Shown one piece after another: positions 1 through 8,119 of a DNA stretch of 21,266 nt. The translations under genes and the position numbers were made by a program. Origin of the DNA: Candidatus Fermentibacterales bacterium (GTDB lineage Bacteria; Fermentibacterota; Fermentibacteria; Fermentibacterales; JAFGKQ01); NCBI GenBank assembly GCA_016928495.1, contig JAFGKQ010000205.1, positions 1 to 21,266 of the forward strand, given 5' to 3'. Positions within the stretch are counted from its first letter, which is position 1. Every line of letters begins with the position of its first letter. Under the pieces are notes generated by a model, which had not been told where the DNA came from, made no database searches, and saw nothing but the letters and a program-made list of their open reading frames with translations.

Positions 1-286
1 GCTGTCGGAGCCCGCAACCGCAATAGAGGACACCCTCAGGAAGAGGTGGCCCGTGTCCTTCGACGTGACCGGCTCCATTGGCAAGCGCTACAGGAGGATG
101 GACGAGGTCGGCACTCCCTACTGCATCACCTTCGATTTCGACTCCCTTGAGGACCACTCGGTCACGATACGGGAGCGGGACTCTCTCGAGCAGGTCAGGG
201 TGCCGGTCGAGGGTCTGGAACCCGCGATGGAGAAGCTCTTCACCAGGGGTTGGAGGCAGGGCTCCGAGGGGATGGCCAGGGTCTGA
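1..286 (+). CDS. glyQS: Glycyl-tRNA synthetase, C-terminal part (5' truncated by window edge)
   Basis: The reading frame is open from base 2 and ends at a TGA at 284-286; the start lies outside the window. The visible ~94 residues match the C-terminal anticodon-binding domain of the dimeric class II (archaeal/eukaryotic/Thermus-type) glycyl-tRNA synthetase. The run [20 protein letters not shown], followed by [15 protein letters not shown], is the characteristic region of that family. The enzyme charges tRNA-Gly with glycine in the cytoplasm. It belongs to the single-polypeptide type, not the alpha2beta2 GlyQ/GlyS type. It converges on the minus-strand gene ending at 298, with only 11 bases between the two stops. 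Family assignment is firm from the motif; completeness of the upstream part cannot be judged. Confidence 0.93.
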   Translation, partial: LSEPATAIEDTLRKRWPVSFDVTGSIGKRYRRMDEVGTPYCITFDFDSLEDHSVTIRERDSLEQVRVPVEGLEPAMEKLFTRGWRQGSEGMARV

Positions 287-297
287 GCCCCGGCCCT

Positions 298-3200
298 CTA
301 GCTCTGCGTCACCTGCCCGGGAGTGTCCGTCATCAGCATCCTGGAGAGGTTGGCGAGAGTGCAGAAGATCGTCGGGAGCCCCGCCGGAAGGGGGTCTGAC
401 GCCTGCCAGGCCGCCAGCAGCCTTCCTCCGCCATCCATGCTCACAGACATGCACTGGTGCTTCCAGTCGGAGCTGAGCGTCTGGGTGGGTTGACCCGGCC
501 GTCCGGGCTCGATGTCCTCGAACGCCCTCGCGAACTCCGGAGGACCGACGGAGGCCGATCTGCCCGAGCGGTCCTCCAGGAAGAGGTACTCGCATCTCAG
601 GGCATTTCTCAGATCGTCCACAAGGGACGACAGGGGAGCCACTCCTTGAGACAGCAACTGAAGGACCGTCTGTCCCAGCATCTGGTCCCAGCCAGGGTCG
701 CCCGTGTCCAGGAGCGAGGGCCTGCCGCTCTCCACGAACGTGCTCGCCATCGTCTCGGTCCAGACGGTCACCCTGTTCCTGCCCGATCGCTTGCTCTCGT
801 AGAGAGCCACGTCCGCCCTCCTGACGAGCAGCTCCGGGGAGTCGCCGTGGACGGGGCAGGCGGACACTCCGATGCTGATGGTTATCGGGCGCCTGTCGGG
901 CCTGAAGACGCGTTCGCTTACCCTCTTCCGGAGCCTCTCCGCAACGATCAGGGCGTTCCGCCGTGAAGTTCTGGGGAGAGCCACCCCGAACTCCTCCCCG
1001 CCAAGCCTGCCTATCCTGTCCGTGGGCCTGAGGGCCGAAGCCATGGCGTCAACGACTCCCCGCAGAACGAGGTCCCCCTCCCTGTGGCCGAAGCTGTCGT
1101 TCACGGACTTGAAGAAGTCCAGGTCTATCATCAGCACCGAGAGCGGCTTCCCCGTGGCGGAGGATTCCGAGATCATGTCCCTGAGAGTGGAGAGCCAGAC
1201 CGGGCGGATGGCGGCTCCGGTCATGCTGTCATAGTAGGTCTGCCTCTCCAGATCCGAGAAGGCAAGCGCGACCGCAATCTGCCTGGCGAAGCAGGAGACC
1301 AGCCTGCCCTGCGGCCCGGTCAGCACGTTGAAGGGGGACTCCATCTCGACGAGGAGGAAGCTGCCGGTTGACTCCGTCGTCTTGTCCGTCCTCCTGCGCC
1401 CAGGCACTCCGACCGGGGCGTTGCGCCGATCCAGGGAGACCACGTGAGTCAACCGGGGTCCGAAGGGCGTAACGCCGAAGTTGTCGATGACGAACTGCTG
1501 GTCCGTCATCTCTCCGAGTGCCGCGAGCACCTCCGGGGAGGGCTCCAGAGCACCTCCGAGACCCCTGCTGTGAAGCACCTCGAACCCCTCTCCGGGGTTC
1601 CTCAGCACCTGTACCCTGCTGGCGCCCGTGATTATGCGAAGAGCCTCCAGGCCCCACTGGATGTCGGATTGTCCGACGGGATCGGCCGAGAGCAGGGCAA
1701 GCCTGTCCACCTTCTCGTCGAGGGAACCGCTGACGGAAGACCCCAGCGAGTCCCTCAGCTCTCGAAGGGATGCGTCAGCGCCCGACTCGAGCTCTTTCAG
1801 CCATGTCTCCCTGTGACCCGAGAGGCAGCCCCTGTCCCACCGGTCCGCCTCCTCGAGCTGACCCATCAGATGGCGGTCCAGCTCTTCCAGCAGCAGTCCG
1901 ATCTCGCAGGCCCTGAGGTCCTCCTGCGATGCGTGCTCCAGAGCCTGCCTGACCCTGAGTACTTGCCACGTGAGGAGCAGCCTGTCGGTTTGCCTCGCCA
2001 GAACCTGGGCGGAGATGAGGGCTCTCTCCGACTCGGATCCCCTGGGCGCGAGGAGCGCGCTTATGCAGAGCTTCCAGGCGGGAATGTACTCATCGCTCCT
2101 GGGCCTGTAGGCATCCGCAAGGGCGCGGGCAATCACCGAGGCCTCGTCCCTGCAGCCGAAAGAGGCCGCCTCCATGGCGAGATACAGCCCCAGCATGATG
2201 TTGTTCTGGCCGCCCTGCTCTCTTACCCGGTCCGCGATCTTGCTGGCCTCCTCGCGGGGCGGCTCCCCTCCTTCCAGGAGCCGGCGAAGGAACGCGGGAG
2301 TAGCGGGCAGCAGCCCGGTCGGCTCTGTCTCTTCGGGCACGGACCCCCCGAGATAGTCGAGGAACACCGCGAACCAGTCCAGTGTGTCGTCCTCGATGCC
2401 GGTCAGACCGGACTCGTAGTTTCGGGCAAGCTCGACGGCCTTCCTGGCGCTGCCGGTCTCGAGCGTCCGTGTGTAGAGCCCCGCCAGCTTGCCCCAGCCC
2501 AGCCTCAGGAAGAAGCGATCGCTCCGCAGGGCTGCTCTCTCGCAGACATCGACCATGTTCTGGGCCATGACCCTGAGGCTGAATCCCGGGAGTCTCTCCT
2601 CGCACGAGACTATGCTGTCCAGTAGCGCGACCACTACGTCCTGATCGTCTCTGCTCTCCGCGAGCAGGAGCGCGCGCTCGAAGCTCTTTCTGGCCTCGGT
2701 CAGGCGGCCCTGCAGCATGAGGACCTCGGCCTTGCTCTGCTCGTGTGCCTGCTGGACTATCAGGTCCGATCCGGGGAGCAGCTCCTCCGCCTTCTGCAGG
2801 TACTCCGCAGCGTTCTCCAGATCCCTTCTGGCCGCGGCGGTCATCGTGGCCTCACAGTAGAGCCTGGCCAGAACGGAGGGATCGGTCTTCGGGTCTATGC
2901 CCGACACCAGCTCCAGGGTCCTCTCCAGCACTCTGTCCATCGAGCCCGAGGCTCTTCCGCCGTTCCTGTATACAGCCATGGCCGTGGGGAGAACCGGGCC
3001 TGGCGGCGTGTCCCTGAGCAGATCGAAAGCTCTCTCTATGCCGTTGAGCGCTGCTGCCGCATTTCCCTCCTGCAGGTCGATCTGTGCTGCCCGGACCAGT
3101 ACCAGCGCATCGTCCGCCGGTATCGGGGAAGACTCCTCGACGGAGGAAAGGAAGCGCCTCACCGAGGATCTGGCCGTAAAGCTCAACCTGCTCGGATCGA

Positions 3201-5148
3201 CGATGTTGAGCACGCTCCTTATCTGGGAGGCCGATAGAGAGCCTGAGGGGAGAGTGGCGATCTCCTCGAAGAGCCTGCACTGAATGTCCGGATCTGCGAT
3301 CTCGGAAGCGAGATGAAGAGCTGAGTAGAGCAGCGTGGCCTTCTCCTCCAGGTTGTCCTCGGAGAGCCTGGAGGCCAGAAGCAGTTCCTCCAGGTGGGCC
3401 GCCGGGAAGGTCAGTGCGAAGAAAACCAGACGCCTGGCCCACCTCTCCCTGGTTTCCGAGTAGGGCACGAGCAGCTCCTCGGGAAGGCCTGGCGCTGCAG
3501 AGAAGAGGCCGGACCCCCTTGCTTCCGTCTGAGTTACCAGCTCCGACTGCCTCAGTCTCTGAAGGGCAACGCGAAGGGTGGAGGAGTCCACCTCCAGCAC
3601 GTGGGCGAGGGCGGCCCTTCCGACCCTCGACCGGAAGAACGAGAGGAAGCTGAGAATGTCTCGGTCCAGGCTGTCCAGCCGGGCCAGGGCGGAGAGGTCC
3701 ACCGCCTGCCTGGTGCTTATGCCGAGCGCTCTCTCCCTGCTCAGGCTGAACCTCCAGCCCGCTCCGTCCCTGGTCAGGATGTCATTGCTCAGAAGGAGTC
3801 TCAGCATCGAGATGATGGTCAGAGGGTCGCTTGCCTGGTGGCGCTCGAGGCTCTCGACCAGACCTTCGGGCGGGTCAGAAGTGCAGAGCAGCCTGGAAAC
3901 CAGCTCACGCAGATGGTCCTGGATCGGACCGGGAAGGTCCAGACTGCACAGGGAGGGCTGTCCCGAGGCATCGACCGCGAGGTCCGCCGGCCGGTCGGCC
4001 CTGACGATCAACGCTAGCGGGGACCGGGAGTCCCCCTCCGACAGAAGGGACCGAACCAGGGTCGAGACCTGCCAGTCGAAGCCCTGCTTCTGACGCACCT
4101 CCAGCGCCAGGGGAACTCTGGAGCACACGGCGGGCAGCGTCTCCTGAATCCACTTCTCCGCGTCCACCGGAGGCTCGGAGTGGTCCCCGCCCGAAGGGAG
4201 AGCGGCTCCGAGGCGCTCCTCGAGCGTTGTCGCGATCTCGCCGTAGACATCCTGATCGTGACGGGTTCCGGCAGGCTGGAAACACCAGCCCCTGTACTCT
4301 GCCTCCGCCGAGAGGTCCGACAGAACTGCCGAGCCGAGCTGAGAGCTTCTTCCGACCAGGAGCAGCACGGGGGCCCGCTCGCCGGCAGCGCACTGCCCGA
4401 GCCAGGATCTTCCCTGCTCCACTGCGGTCGACATCCCGAGCTGAGCGCTGTTGGGGTGACTCAGCGCCGACAGGATGGGCAGTCCGGGTCCGGCGTTCCG
4501 TGGAAACAGGCCCAGCGCCTGCCCCGGGCGCTGGGAGGGGTTCTCGCGAAGGGTCTCGATGAACCCGGACATCGTATCGTCGCCGGACAGGGCCTCCAGT
4601 TCACCCGCCTCGTCGAGCAGGGCGATGAGGGGGCCGATGGAACCCTCGTCTGCCGGGGGCCCGCCTCGGGGAAGCACGGGCGGGTCCAGCACCGAGATCA
4701 GAGGGATCTCGCCCTGGGTGACTATGAAGTTCGCCTGGCGCAGGGAAGCGAGGTCTATCCCATCGGCCTCCATGTAGTGGAAGGCCTCGAGCAACTGCCG
4801 GAGCAGGTCGGTCCGCCTCTGCTCCGGGAGCGCCAGACCCGGGTTGCCCGGGATGTAGTCCCTGACCCAGAAGACTCCCCAGGGGTCCACCAGCTCACCG
4901 TCGACCAGACGAACCAGCCCGAAATCCTCCGGACAGGCCAGGCAGGGCGACATCGCCCCACGGAGCGCGCGGAACCAGGCGTAGGTTTTGTCGACGGTCC
5001 CGCTGCTGACGGGATCTCCGGGGCTCCCGACCAGCCTGAGGACCCTGAGCCTGTCCCGCTGCGCCGCGTCGGCAACGAGCAGCTCGCTCACGCCCTCGCG
5101 CTCCGAGAGAGTCTTCTTCACCGAGTAGCGACCGTTGATCAGCTCCAT
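298..5148 (-). CDS. Large sensor protein: pseudokinase - degenerate NTPase - helical repeats - GAF - GGDEF diguanylate cyclase
   Basis: 1616 residues. Residues 1-205 look like a Ser/Thr-kinase fold, but the catalytic loop reads GIDLASLRQANFIV and the DFG position LDPP, so it is probably a pseudokinase. Residues ~240-460 resemble a STAND/AAA-type NTPase with a degenerate P-loop (LLLVGRSSQLGS lacks GKS/T). Residues ~490-560 look like a winged helix. Residues ~570-1150 are Ala/Leu-rich helical repeats of TPR type. Residues ~1150-1305 look GAF-like. Residues 1306-1465 are a GGDEF domain with an intact GGEEF (1383-1387) and an RxxD inhibitory site (RPTD, 1374-1377) five residues upstream. The tail (1470-1616) may be another GAF-like unit. 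The GGDEF domain should make cyclic di-GMP from GTP, with product inhibition; the front probably senses a signal or partner. Start is ATG at 5148 after AAAGGGG. It is divergent from valS. Order beyond GGDEF is inferred from sequence appearance. Confidence 0.85.
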   Translation of the reverse strand: MELINGRYSVKKTLSEREGVSELLVADAAQRDRLRVLRLVGSPGDPVSSGTVDKTYAWFRALRGAMSPCLACPEDFGLVRLVDGELVDPWGVFWVRDYIPGNPGLALPEQRRTDLLRQLLEAFHYMEADGIDLASLRQANFIVTQGEIPLISVLDPPVLPRGGPPADEGSIGPLIALLDEAGELEALSGDDTMSGFIETLRENPSQRPGQALGLFPRNAGPGLPILSALSHPNSAQLGMSTAVEQGRSWLGQCAAGERAPVLLLVGRSSQLGSAVLSDLSAEAEYRGWCFQPAGTRHDQDVYGEIATTLEERLGAALPSGGDHSEPPVDAEKWIQETLPAVCSRVPLALEVRQKQGFDWQVSTLVRSLLSEGDSRSPLALIVRADRPADLAVDASGQPSLCSLDLPGPIQDHLRELVSRLLCTSDPPEGLVESLERHQASDPLTIISMLRLLLSNDILTRDGAGWRFSLSRERALGISTRQAVDLSALARLDSLDRDILSFLSFFRSRVGRAALAHVLEVDSSTLRVALQRLRQSELVTQTEARGSGLFSAAPGLPEELLVPYSETRERWARRLVFFALTFPAAHLEELLLASRLSEDNLEEKATLLYSALHLASEIADPDIQCRLFEEIATLPSGSLSASQIRSVLNIVDPSRLSFTARSSVRRFLSSVEESSPIPADDALVLVRAAQIDLQEGNAAAALNGIERAFDLLRDTPPGPVLPTAMAVYRNGGRASGSMDRVLERTLELVSGIDPKTDPSVLARLYCEATMTAAARRDLENAAEYLQKAEELLPGSDLIVQQAHEQSKAEVLMLQGRLTEARKSFERALLLAESRDDQDVVVALLDSIVSCEERLPGFSLRVMAQNMVDVCERAALRSDRFFLRLGWGKLAGLYTRTLETGSARKAVELARNYESGLTGIEDDTLDWFAVFLDYLGGSVPEETEPTGLLPATPAFLRRLLEGGEPPREEASKIADRVREQGGQNNIMLGLYLAMEAASFGCRDEASVIARALADAYRPRSDEYIPAWKLCISALLAPRGSESERALISAQVLARQTDRLLLTWQVLRVRQALEHASQEDLRACEIGLLLEELDRHLMGQLEEADRWDRGCLSGHRETWLKELESGADASLRELRDSLGSSVSGSLDEKVDRLALLSADPVGQSDIQWGLEALRIITGASRVQVLRNPGEGFEVLHSRGLGGALEPSPEVLAALGEMTDQQFVIDNFGVTPFGPRLTHVVSLDRRNAPVGVPGRRRTDKTTESTGSFLLVEMESPFNVLTGPQGRLVSCFARQIAVALAFSDLERQTYYDSMTGAAIRPVWLSTLRDMISESSATGKPLSVLMIDLDFFKSVNDSFGHREGDLVLRGVVDAMASALRPTDRIGRLGGEEFGVALPRTSRRNALIVAERLRKRVSERVFRPDRRPITISIGVSACPVHGDSPELLVRRADVALYESKRSGRNRVTVWTETMASTFVESGRPSLLDTGDPGWDQMLGQTVLQLLSQGVAPLSSLVDDLRNALRCEYLFLEDRSGRSASVGPPEFARAFEDIEPGRPGQPTQTLSSDWKHQCMSVSMDGGGRLLAAWQASDPLPAGLPTIFCTLANLSRMLMTDTPGQVTQS

Positions 5149-5233
5149 GCCCCTTTACCCCGACCCAAGATCACTCTGGCGCCGGATGTGGTCAACTGCA
5201 TGTGAGTGGTCTTGTTGAGCCGTTTCGCGGGCC

Positions 5234-5262
5234 TTGTTGGACCATCCCGCTGAGGTTATTGT
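5234..5262 (+). promoter_or_regulatory. Candidate sigma70-type promoter for valS
   Basis: TTGTTG at 5234-5239 and TATTGT at 5257-5262 are separated by 17 bases, about 95 bases upstream of the valS start, in the 207-base divergent gap (5149-5355). It resembles TTGACA-N17-TATAAT with two mismatches in each box. I see no clear T-box or other leader structure in the gap. Confidence 0.35.
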
Positions 5263-5355
5263 AGCTCTTCCATCCGGTCCGGCTGCCGCTTCTTCCGCCC
5301 GATACCGGCGCAGGACGAGATATCGGCGACCGGTTCGAGGAGGTGAGTCTGGCAA

Positions 5356-7782
5356 GTGTCCGATCCTCTTCCGAAGAGATATGACCCCAAGGAGGCCGAG
5401 CCTCGCCTGCAGAGGCAATGGCAGGAGACCTCCATCTACCGTTTCAGTGCCGCCAGAGCGGCCGCGGGGGAATGCTACTCGATAGACACCCCTCCGCCTA
5501 CCGTCTCTGGAATGATACACATGGGGCACATCTTCAGCTACGTGCAGGCGGAGGTCATCGCAAGGTACCACAGAATGCGCGGGGAAGAGGTCTTCTATCC
5601 CTTCTGCTTCGATGACAACGGTCTTCCCAGTGAGCGGTTCACCGAGAGGGAGAAGGGTGTCAGGGCCAGGGACCTTCCGCGCGAGGAGTTCGTCAGGCTC
5701 TGCCTCGAGGCAACCAGCGAGGCCGAGAGGGGATTCAGGGACCTCTGGACGAGAATGGGCTTCTCCTGTGACTGGGACGAGATCTACACCACGATAGACC
5801 CCTGGGTGCAGCGGCTGAGCCAGCGGTCGTTCATCGAGCTGGCGCGCAGCGGGAGGGCCTACAGGAAGAGCATGCCCTCTCTGTGGTGCACGGAGTGTCA
5901 CACTGGCGTGGCACAGGCCGAGTCCGAGGACGAAGAGGTGCCTTCCGTGTTCTACGACCTGGAGTTCGAGCTGGCGGGGGGAGGCAGGATACCGATAGCC
6001 ACGACCCGCCCCGAGCTCATCCCTGCCTGCGTGGCCGTCTTCGCGAACCCGGAGGACCCCCGATGGAAGGGCATAGTGGGGAAGAGGGCCGTGGTGCCTC
6101 TTTCCGGCGGCAGGGAGGTTCCCATACACGCCGATTCCCGGGTGGACATCGAGAAGGGCAGCGGGGTCGTGATGTGCTGCACCTTCGGCGACACGACCGA
6201 CATCGACTGGTGGGAGGAGTACGGGCTCGAGCAGCGCATCATCATCGACAGGACCGGCAGGATGAACGAGCTGGCCGGCTTCCTGGAGGGACTCGGCACG
6301 GGGGAGGCCAGGAAGCGGATCGCGGAGAGGCTCCGCGAAGAGGGCCTGCTGCACGGCGGAAGAGACATAGTCCACACCGTCAACGTGCATGAGAGGTGCC
6401 ACACGCCGCTCGAGTACCTGGTCCAGCCCCAGTGGTTCATACGGGTGCTCGACATCAAGGAAGAGCTGCTGGAGCGCGGGCGCCAGATCGCGTGGCACCC
6501 CGACTACTTCAGGGCCAGGTTCGAGCACTGGGTGGAGAACCTGAGGTGGGACTGGTCCATCAGCCGTCAGCGCTACTACGGCGTCCCGTTCCCCGTGTGG
6601 TACTGCAGGTGCGGCGAGACCATCCTGGCCGCCGAGGACAGGCTCCCGGTGGATCCGCTGGCGTACGGGCCCGGCTCCGCCTGCCCGAGGTGTGGCGCCA
6701 CCGATGGTTTCGAGCCGGAGGCCGACGTGCTGGACACATGGGCCACCAGCTCCATGACTCCTCTGATCAACGCGAAGTGGAGGGAAGAGGGCGAGCGCCG
6801 CCACATGATACCCATGACCGTGAGGCCGCAGGCCCACGACATCATCAGGACCTGGGCCTTCTACAGCATCGTGAAGTCACACCTTCACGAGGGCACCGTC
6901 CCCTGGCGCCACCTGATGGTCAGCGGTCATGCGCTCAACCCCTCTCGCGAGAAGATGTCCAAGAGCAAGGGCAACGTTGCCGGCGACCCGCTCGCGGCTC
7001 TCGAGCTCTACTCGGCGGACGAGCTCCGCTACTGGGCATGCAGCAGCAAGCTCGGCACCGACGTCGTCTTCAGCGAGGAGATACTGGGCCTCGGAAGGCG
7101 GCTCGTGACCAAGATCTGGAACGCAACGAGATTCGCCTCGGGCCATCTGGCGGACTTCGACCCCTCCTCCGGACCAGGGAAGCTCCTGGCTTTCGACAGG
7201 TGGCTGCTTTCCCGCCTGCACGCGCTCGTGGAGCGGGCGACGAAGGGCATGGACGACTACGACTACTTCACCTGCCTGAAGGAAACGGAGACCTTCTTCT
7301 GGAGCTGTCTCTGCGACAACTACCTCGAGATCGCCAAGAGAAGGCTCTACGGGGAGCCCGGCCCCGGCAGGAACGCGGCCCGGCACACGCTCAGAGCCAC
7401 ACTGTACTGCTGCCTGCGGCTGTTCGCGCCCATCCTTCCTCACATCACGGAGGAGCTCTACCTGCACCTGTTCCATGAGCGGGAGGGCAAGCCCAGCATA
7501 CATCTGTGTCCCTGGCCCGATGCCTCCGCCATACCCGTCGATGAGGAAGCCATGCGGCTCGGCGACCTGGCGCTCCAGATCATAGAGGAGGCCAGGCGCC
7601 ACAAGAGCGAGAGCAACCTCAGCATGGCCGCCCCACTCCAGGCCCTCGAGGTCGCCTGCCCTTCGGAGGCCGACATGAAGGGCCTGCTCGAGTTCGAGGA
7701 GGACCTTCTCGGGGTGACCAGGGCCGCAGAGATCCGCTGGATCGTCAGCCCCGGGGAGCCCCTCACCGCCACCGTGAGATAA
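5356..7782 (+). CDS. valS: Valyl-tRNA synthetase, archaeal-type
   Basis: 808 residues. This is a class Ia synthetase that charges tRNA-Val and edits misactivated threonine. HIGH motif HMGH is at 55-58 and KMSKS at 533-537 (KMSKSKGN). The CP1 editing domain (~195-350) contains TTRPE. Cys pairs C178/C181, C417/C419 and C443/C446 suggest zinc knuckles. FCFDDNGLPSERFTE after the HIGH motif is the archaeal/Rickettsia-type signature; common bacterial ValRS has GTDHAGIATQ there. The coiled-coil C-terminal arm of common bacterial ValRS is absent. Start is GTG at 5356, supported by AGGAGGTGAG eight bases upstream. The last Arg codon and the TAA stop lie inside the palindromic element beginning at 7776, so the extreme C-terminus may have been altered by that insertion. 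Function is firm; the subtype is established from motifs only. Confidence 0.96.
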   Translation: MSDPLPKRYDPKEAEPRLQRQWQETSIYRFSAARAAAGECYSIDTPPPTVSGMIHMGHIFSYVQAEVIARYHRMRGEEVFYPFCFDDNGLPSERFTEREKGVRARDLPREEFVRLCLEATSEAERGFRDLWTRMGFSCDWDEIYTTIDPWVQRLSQRSFIELARSGRAYRKSMPSLWCTECHTGVAQAESEDEEVPSVFYDLEFELAGGGRIPIATTRPELIPACVAVFANPEDPRWKGIVGKRAVVPLSGGREVPIHADSRVDIEKGSGVVMCCTFGDTTDIDWWEEYGLEQRIIIDRTGRMNELAGFLEGLGTGEARKRIAERLREEGLLHGGRDIVHTVNVHERCHTPLEYLVQPQWFIRVLDIKEELLERGRQIAWHPDYFRARFEHWVENLRWDWSISRQRYYGVPFPVWYCRCGETILAAEDRLPVDPLAYGPGSACPRCGATDGFEPEADVLDTWATSSMTPLINAKWREEGERRHMIPMTVRPQAHDIIRTWAFYSIVKSHLHEGTVPWRHLMVSGHALNPSREKMSKSKGNVAGDPLAALELYSADELRYWACSSKLGTDVVFSEEILGLGRRLVTKIWNATRFASGHLADFDPSSGPGKLLAFDRWLLSRLHALVERATKGMDDYDYFTCLKETETFFWSCLCDNYLEIAKRRLYGEPGPGRNAARHTLRATLYCCLRLFAPILPHITEELYLHLFHEREGKPSIHLCPWPDASAIPVDEEAMRLGDLALQIIEEARRHKSESNLSMAAPLQALEVACPSEADMKGLLEFEEDLLGVTRAAEIRWIVSPGEPLTATVR

Positions 7783-7870
7783 GGGGACACAACACTTATC
7801 TCCCCATGGACAGCTTGGCTGCGTCATGGAGATAAGTGTTGTGTCCCCTTATCTCGTGTCCCCTTATCTC
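7776..7870. repeat. REPIN-like palindromic element (two inverted REP hairpins plus partial third copy)
   Basis: A perfect 28-base inverted repeat occupies 7776-7803 and 7828-7855 around a 24-base centre, which itself holds CAGC/GCTG. Each arm is a hairpin: GAGATAAG (7776-7783) pairs with CTTATCTC (7795-7802) and GAGATAAG (7829-7836) with CTTATCTC (7848-7855), each with an 11-base loop containing GGGACACAACA or its complement. The final 15 bases (7841-7855) are repeated in tandem at 7856-7870. This architecture is that of a REPIN, mobilised in trans by RAYT (Y1) transposases; no such transposase is in the window. The element starts at the third base of the penultimate valS codon and supplies its stop. 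Lying between valS and the convergent tRNA gene, it could also act as a two-way terminator. Confidence 0.8.
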
Positions 7871-7879
7871 CCCCGTAAT

Positions 7880-7957
7880 TGGCGGACCGGACGGGACTCG
7901 AACCCGCAACTTCCGGCGTGACAGGCCGGTGCTCTAACCGAATTGAACTACCGGTCC
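7880..7957 (-). tRNA. tRNA-Asp (anticodon GTC), CCA encoded
   Basis: The reverse complement folds as a complete cloverleaf. The acceptor stem is GGACCGG/CCGGTCC, the D arm GTTC/GAGC (one G-U pair) and the anticodon stem CCGGC/GCCGG around CTGTCAC. The T arm is GCGGG TTCGAGT CCCGT, with discriminator G73 and an encoded CCA at 7882-7880. Anticodon GTC reads Asp codons, and G73 is the usual Asp identity base. The gene converges on valS, separated by the REP-like palindrome. It is not a selenocysteine tRNA, which would need a TCA anticodon and a long extra arm. Confidence 0.96.
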
Positions 7958-7975
7958 GCCGATCGAGACAGGGTG

Positions 7976-8005
7976 GCAATATGCTCCCGGATGCCACTCT
8001 GTCAA
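7976..8005 (-). promoter_or_regulatory. Promoter for tRNA-Asp
   Basis: On the minus strand a perfect TTGACA (8005-8000) is followed after 18 bases by TATTGC (7981-7976), about 18 bases upstream of the mature tRNA 5' end. This is a good sigma70-type match in the expected place. The rest of 7958-8119 holds a small GGCTC/GAGCC hairpin (8006-8020) and an AT-rich CATAAT (8068-8073) that could serve the next plus-strand gene. Confidence 0.55.
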
Positions 8006-8119
8006 GGCTCAGCGGGAGCCGGAATTAGCTACGGGAATACAGGCTGGCGGAGATCATTCGTATTACACATAATGCTGGTCGGGTTTGGTTGTAGCGGGAG
8101 ACTGGACAGGGAGGTCCAC

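Noticed and set aside
5155-6837. 560-residue minus-strand open frame opposite valS
   Set aside because: It is a codon-phase shadow of valS, with no recognisable domain and low-complexity Arg/Pro/Gly/His content.
7776-7870. CRISPR array or operator cluster from the repeated octamers
   Set aside because: The repeats are inverted hairpin halves with fixed short loops and no unique spacers; a REPIN-like element explains them all.
7880-7957. tRNA near the candidate selenoprotein gene being tRNA-Sec
   Set aside because: The anticodon is GTC with a normal short variable loop; it is a standard tRNA-Asp.
7943-8119. Longer N-terminus for the first TGA-containing gene, starting at 7943
   Set aside because: It would overlap the tRNA-Asp and its promoter, has no RBS, and the added residues look random; a good RBS and signal peptide support GTG 8120.
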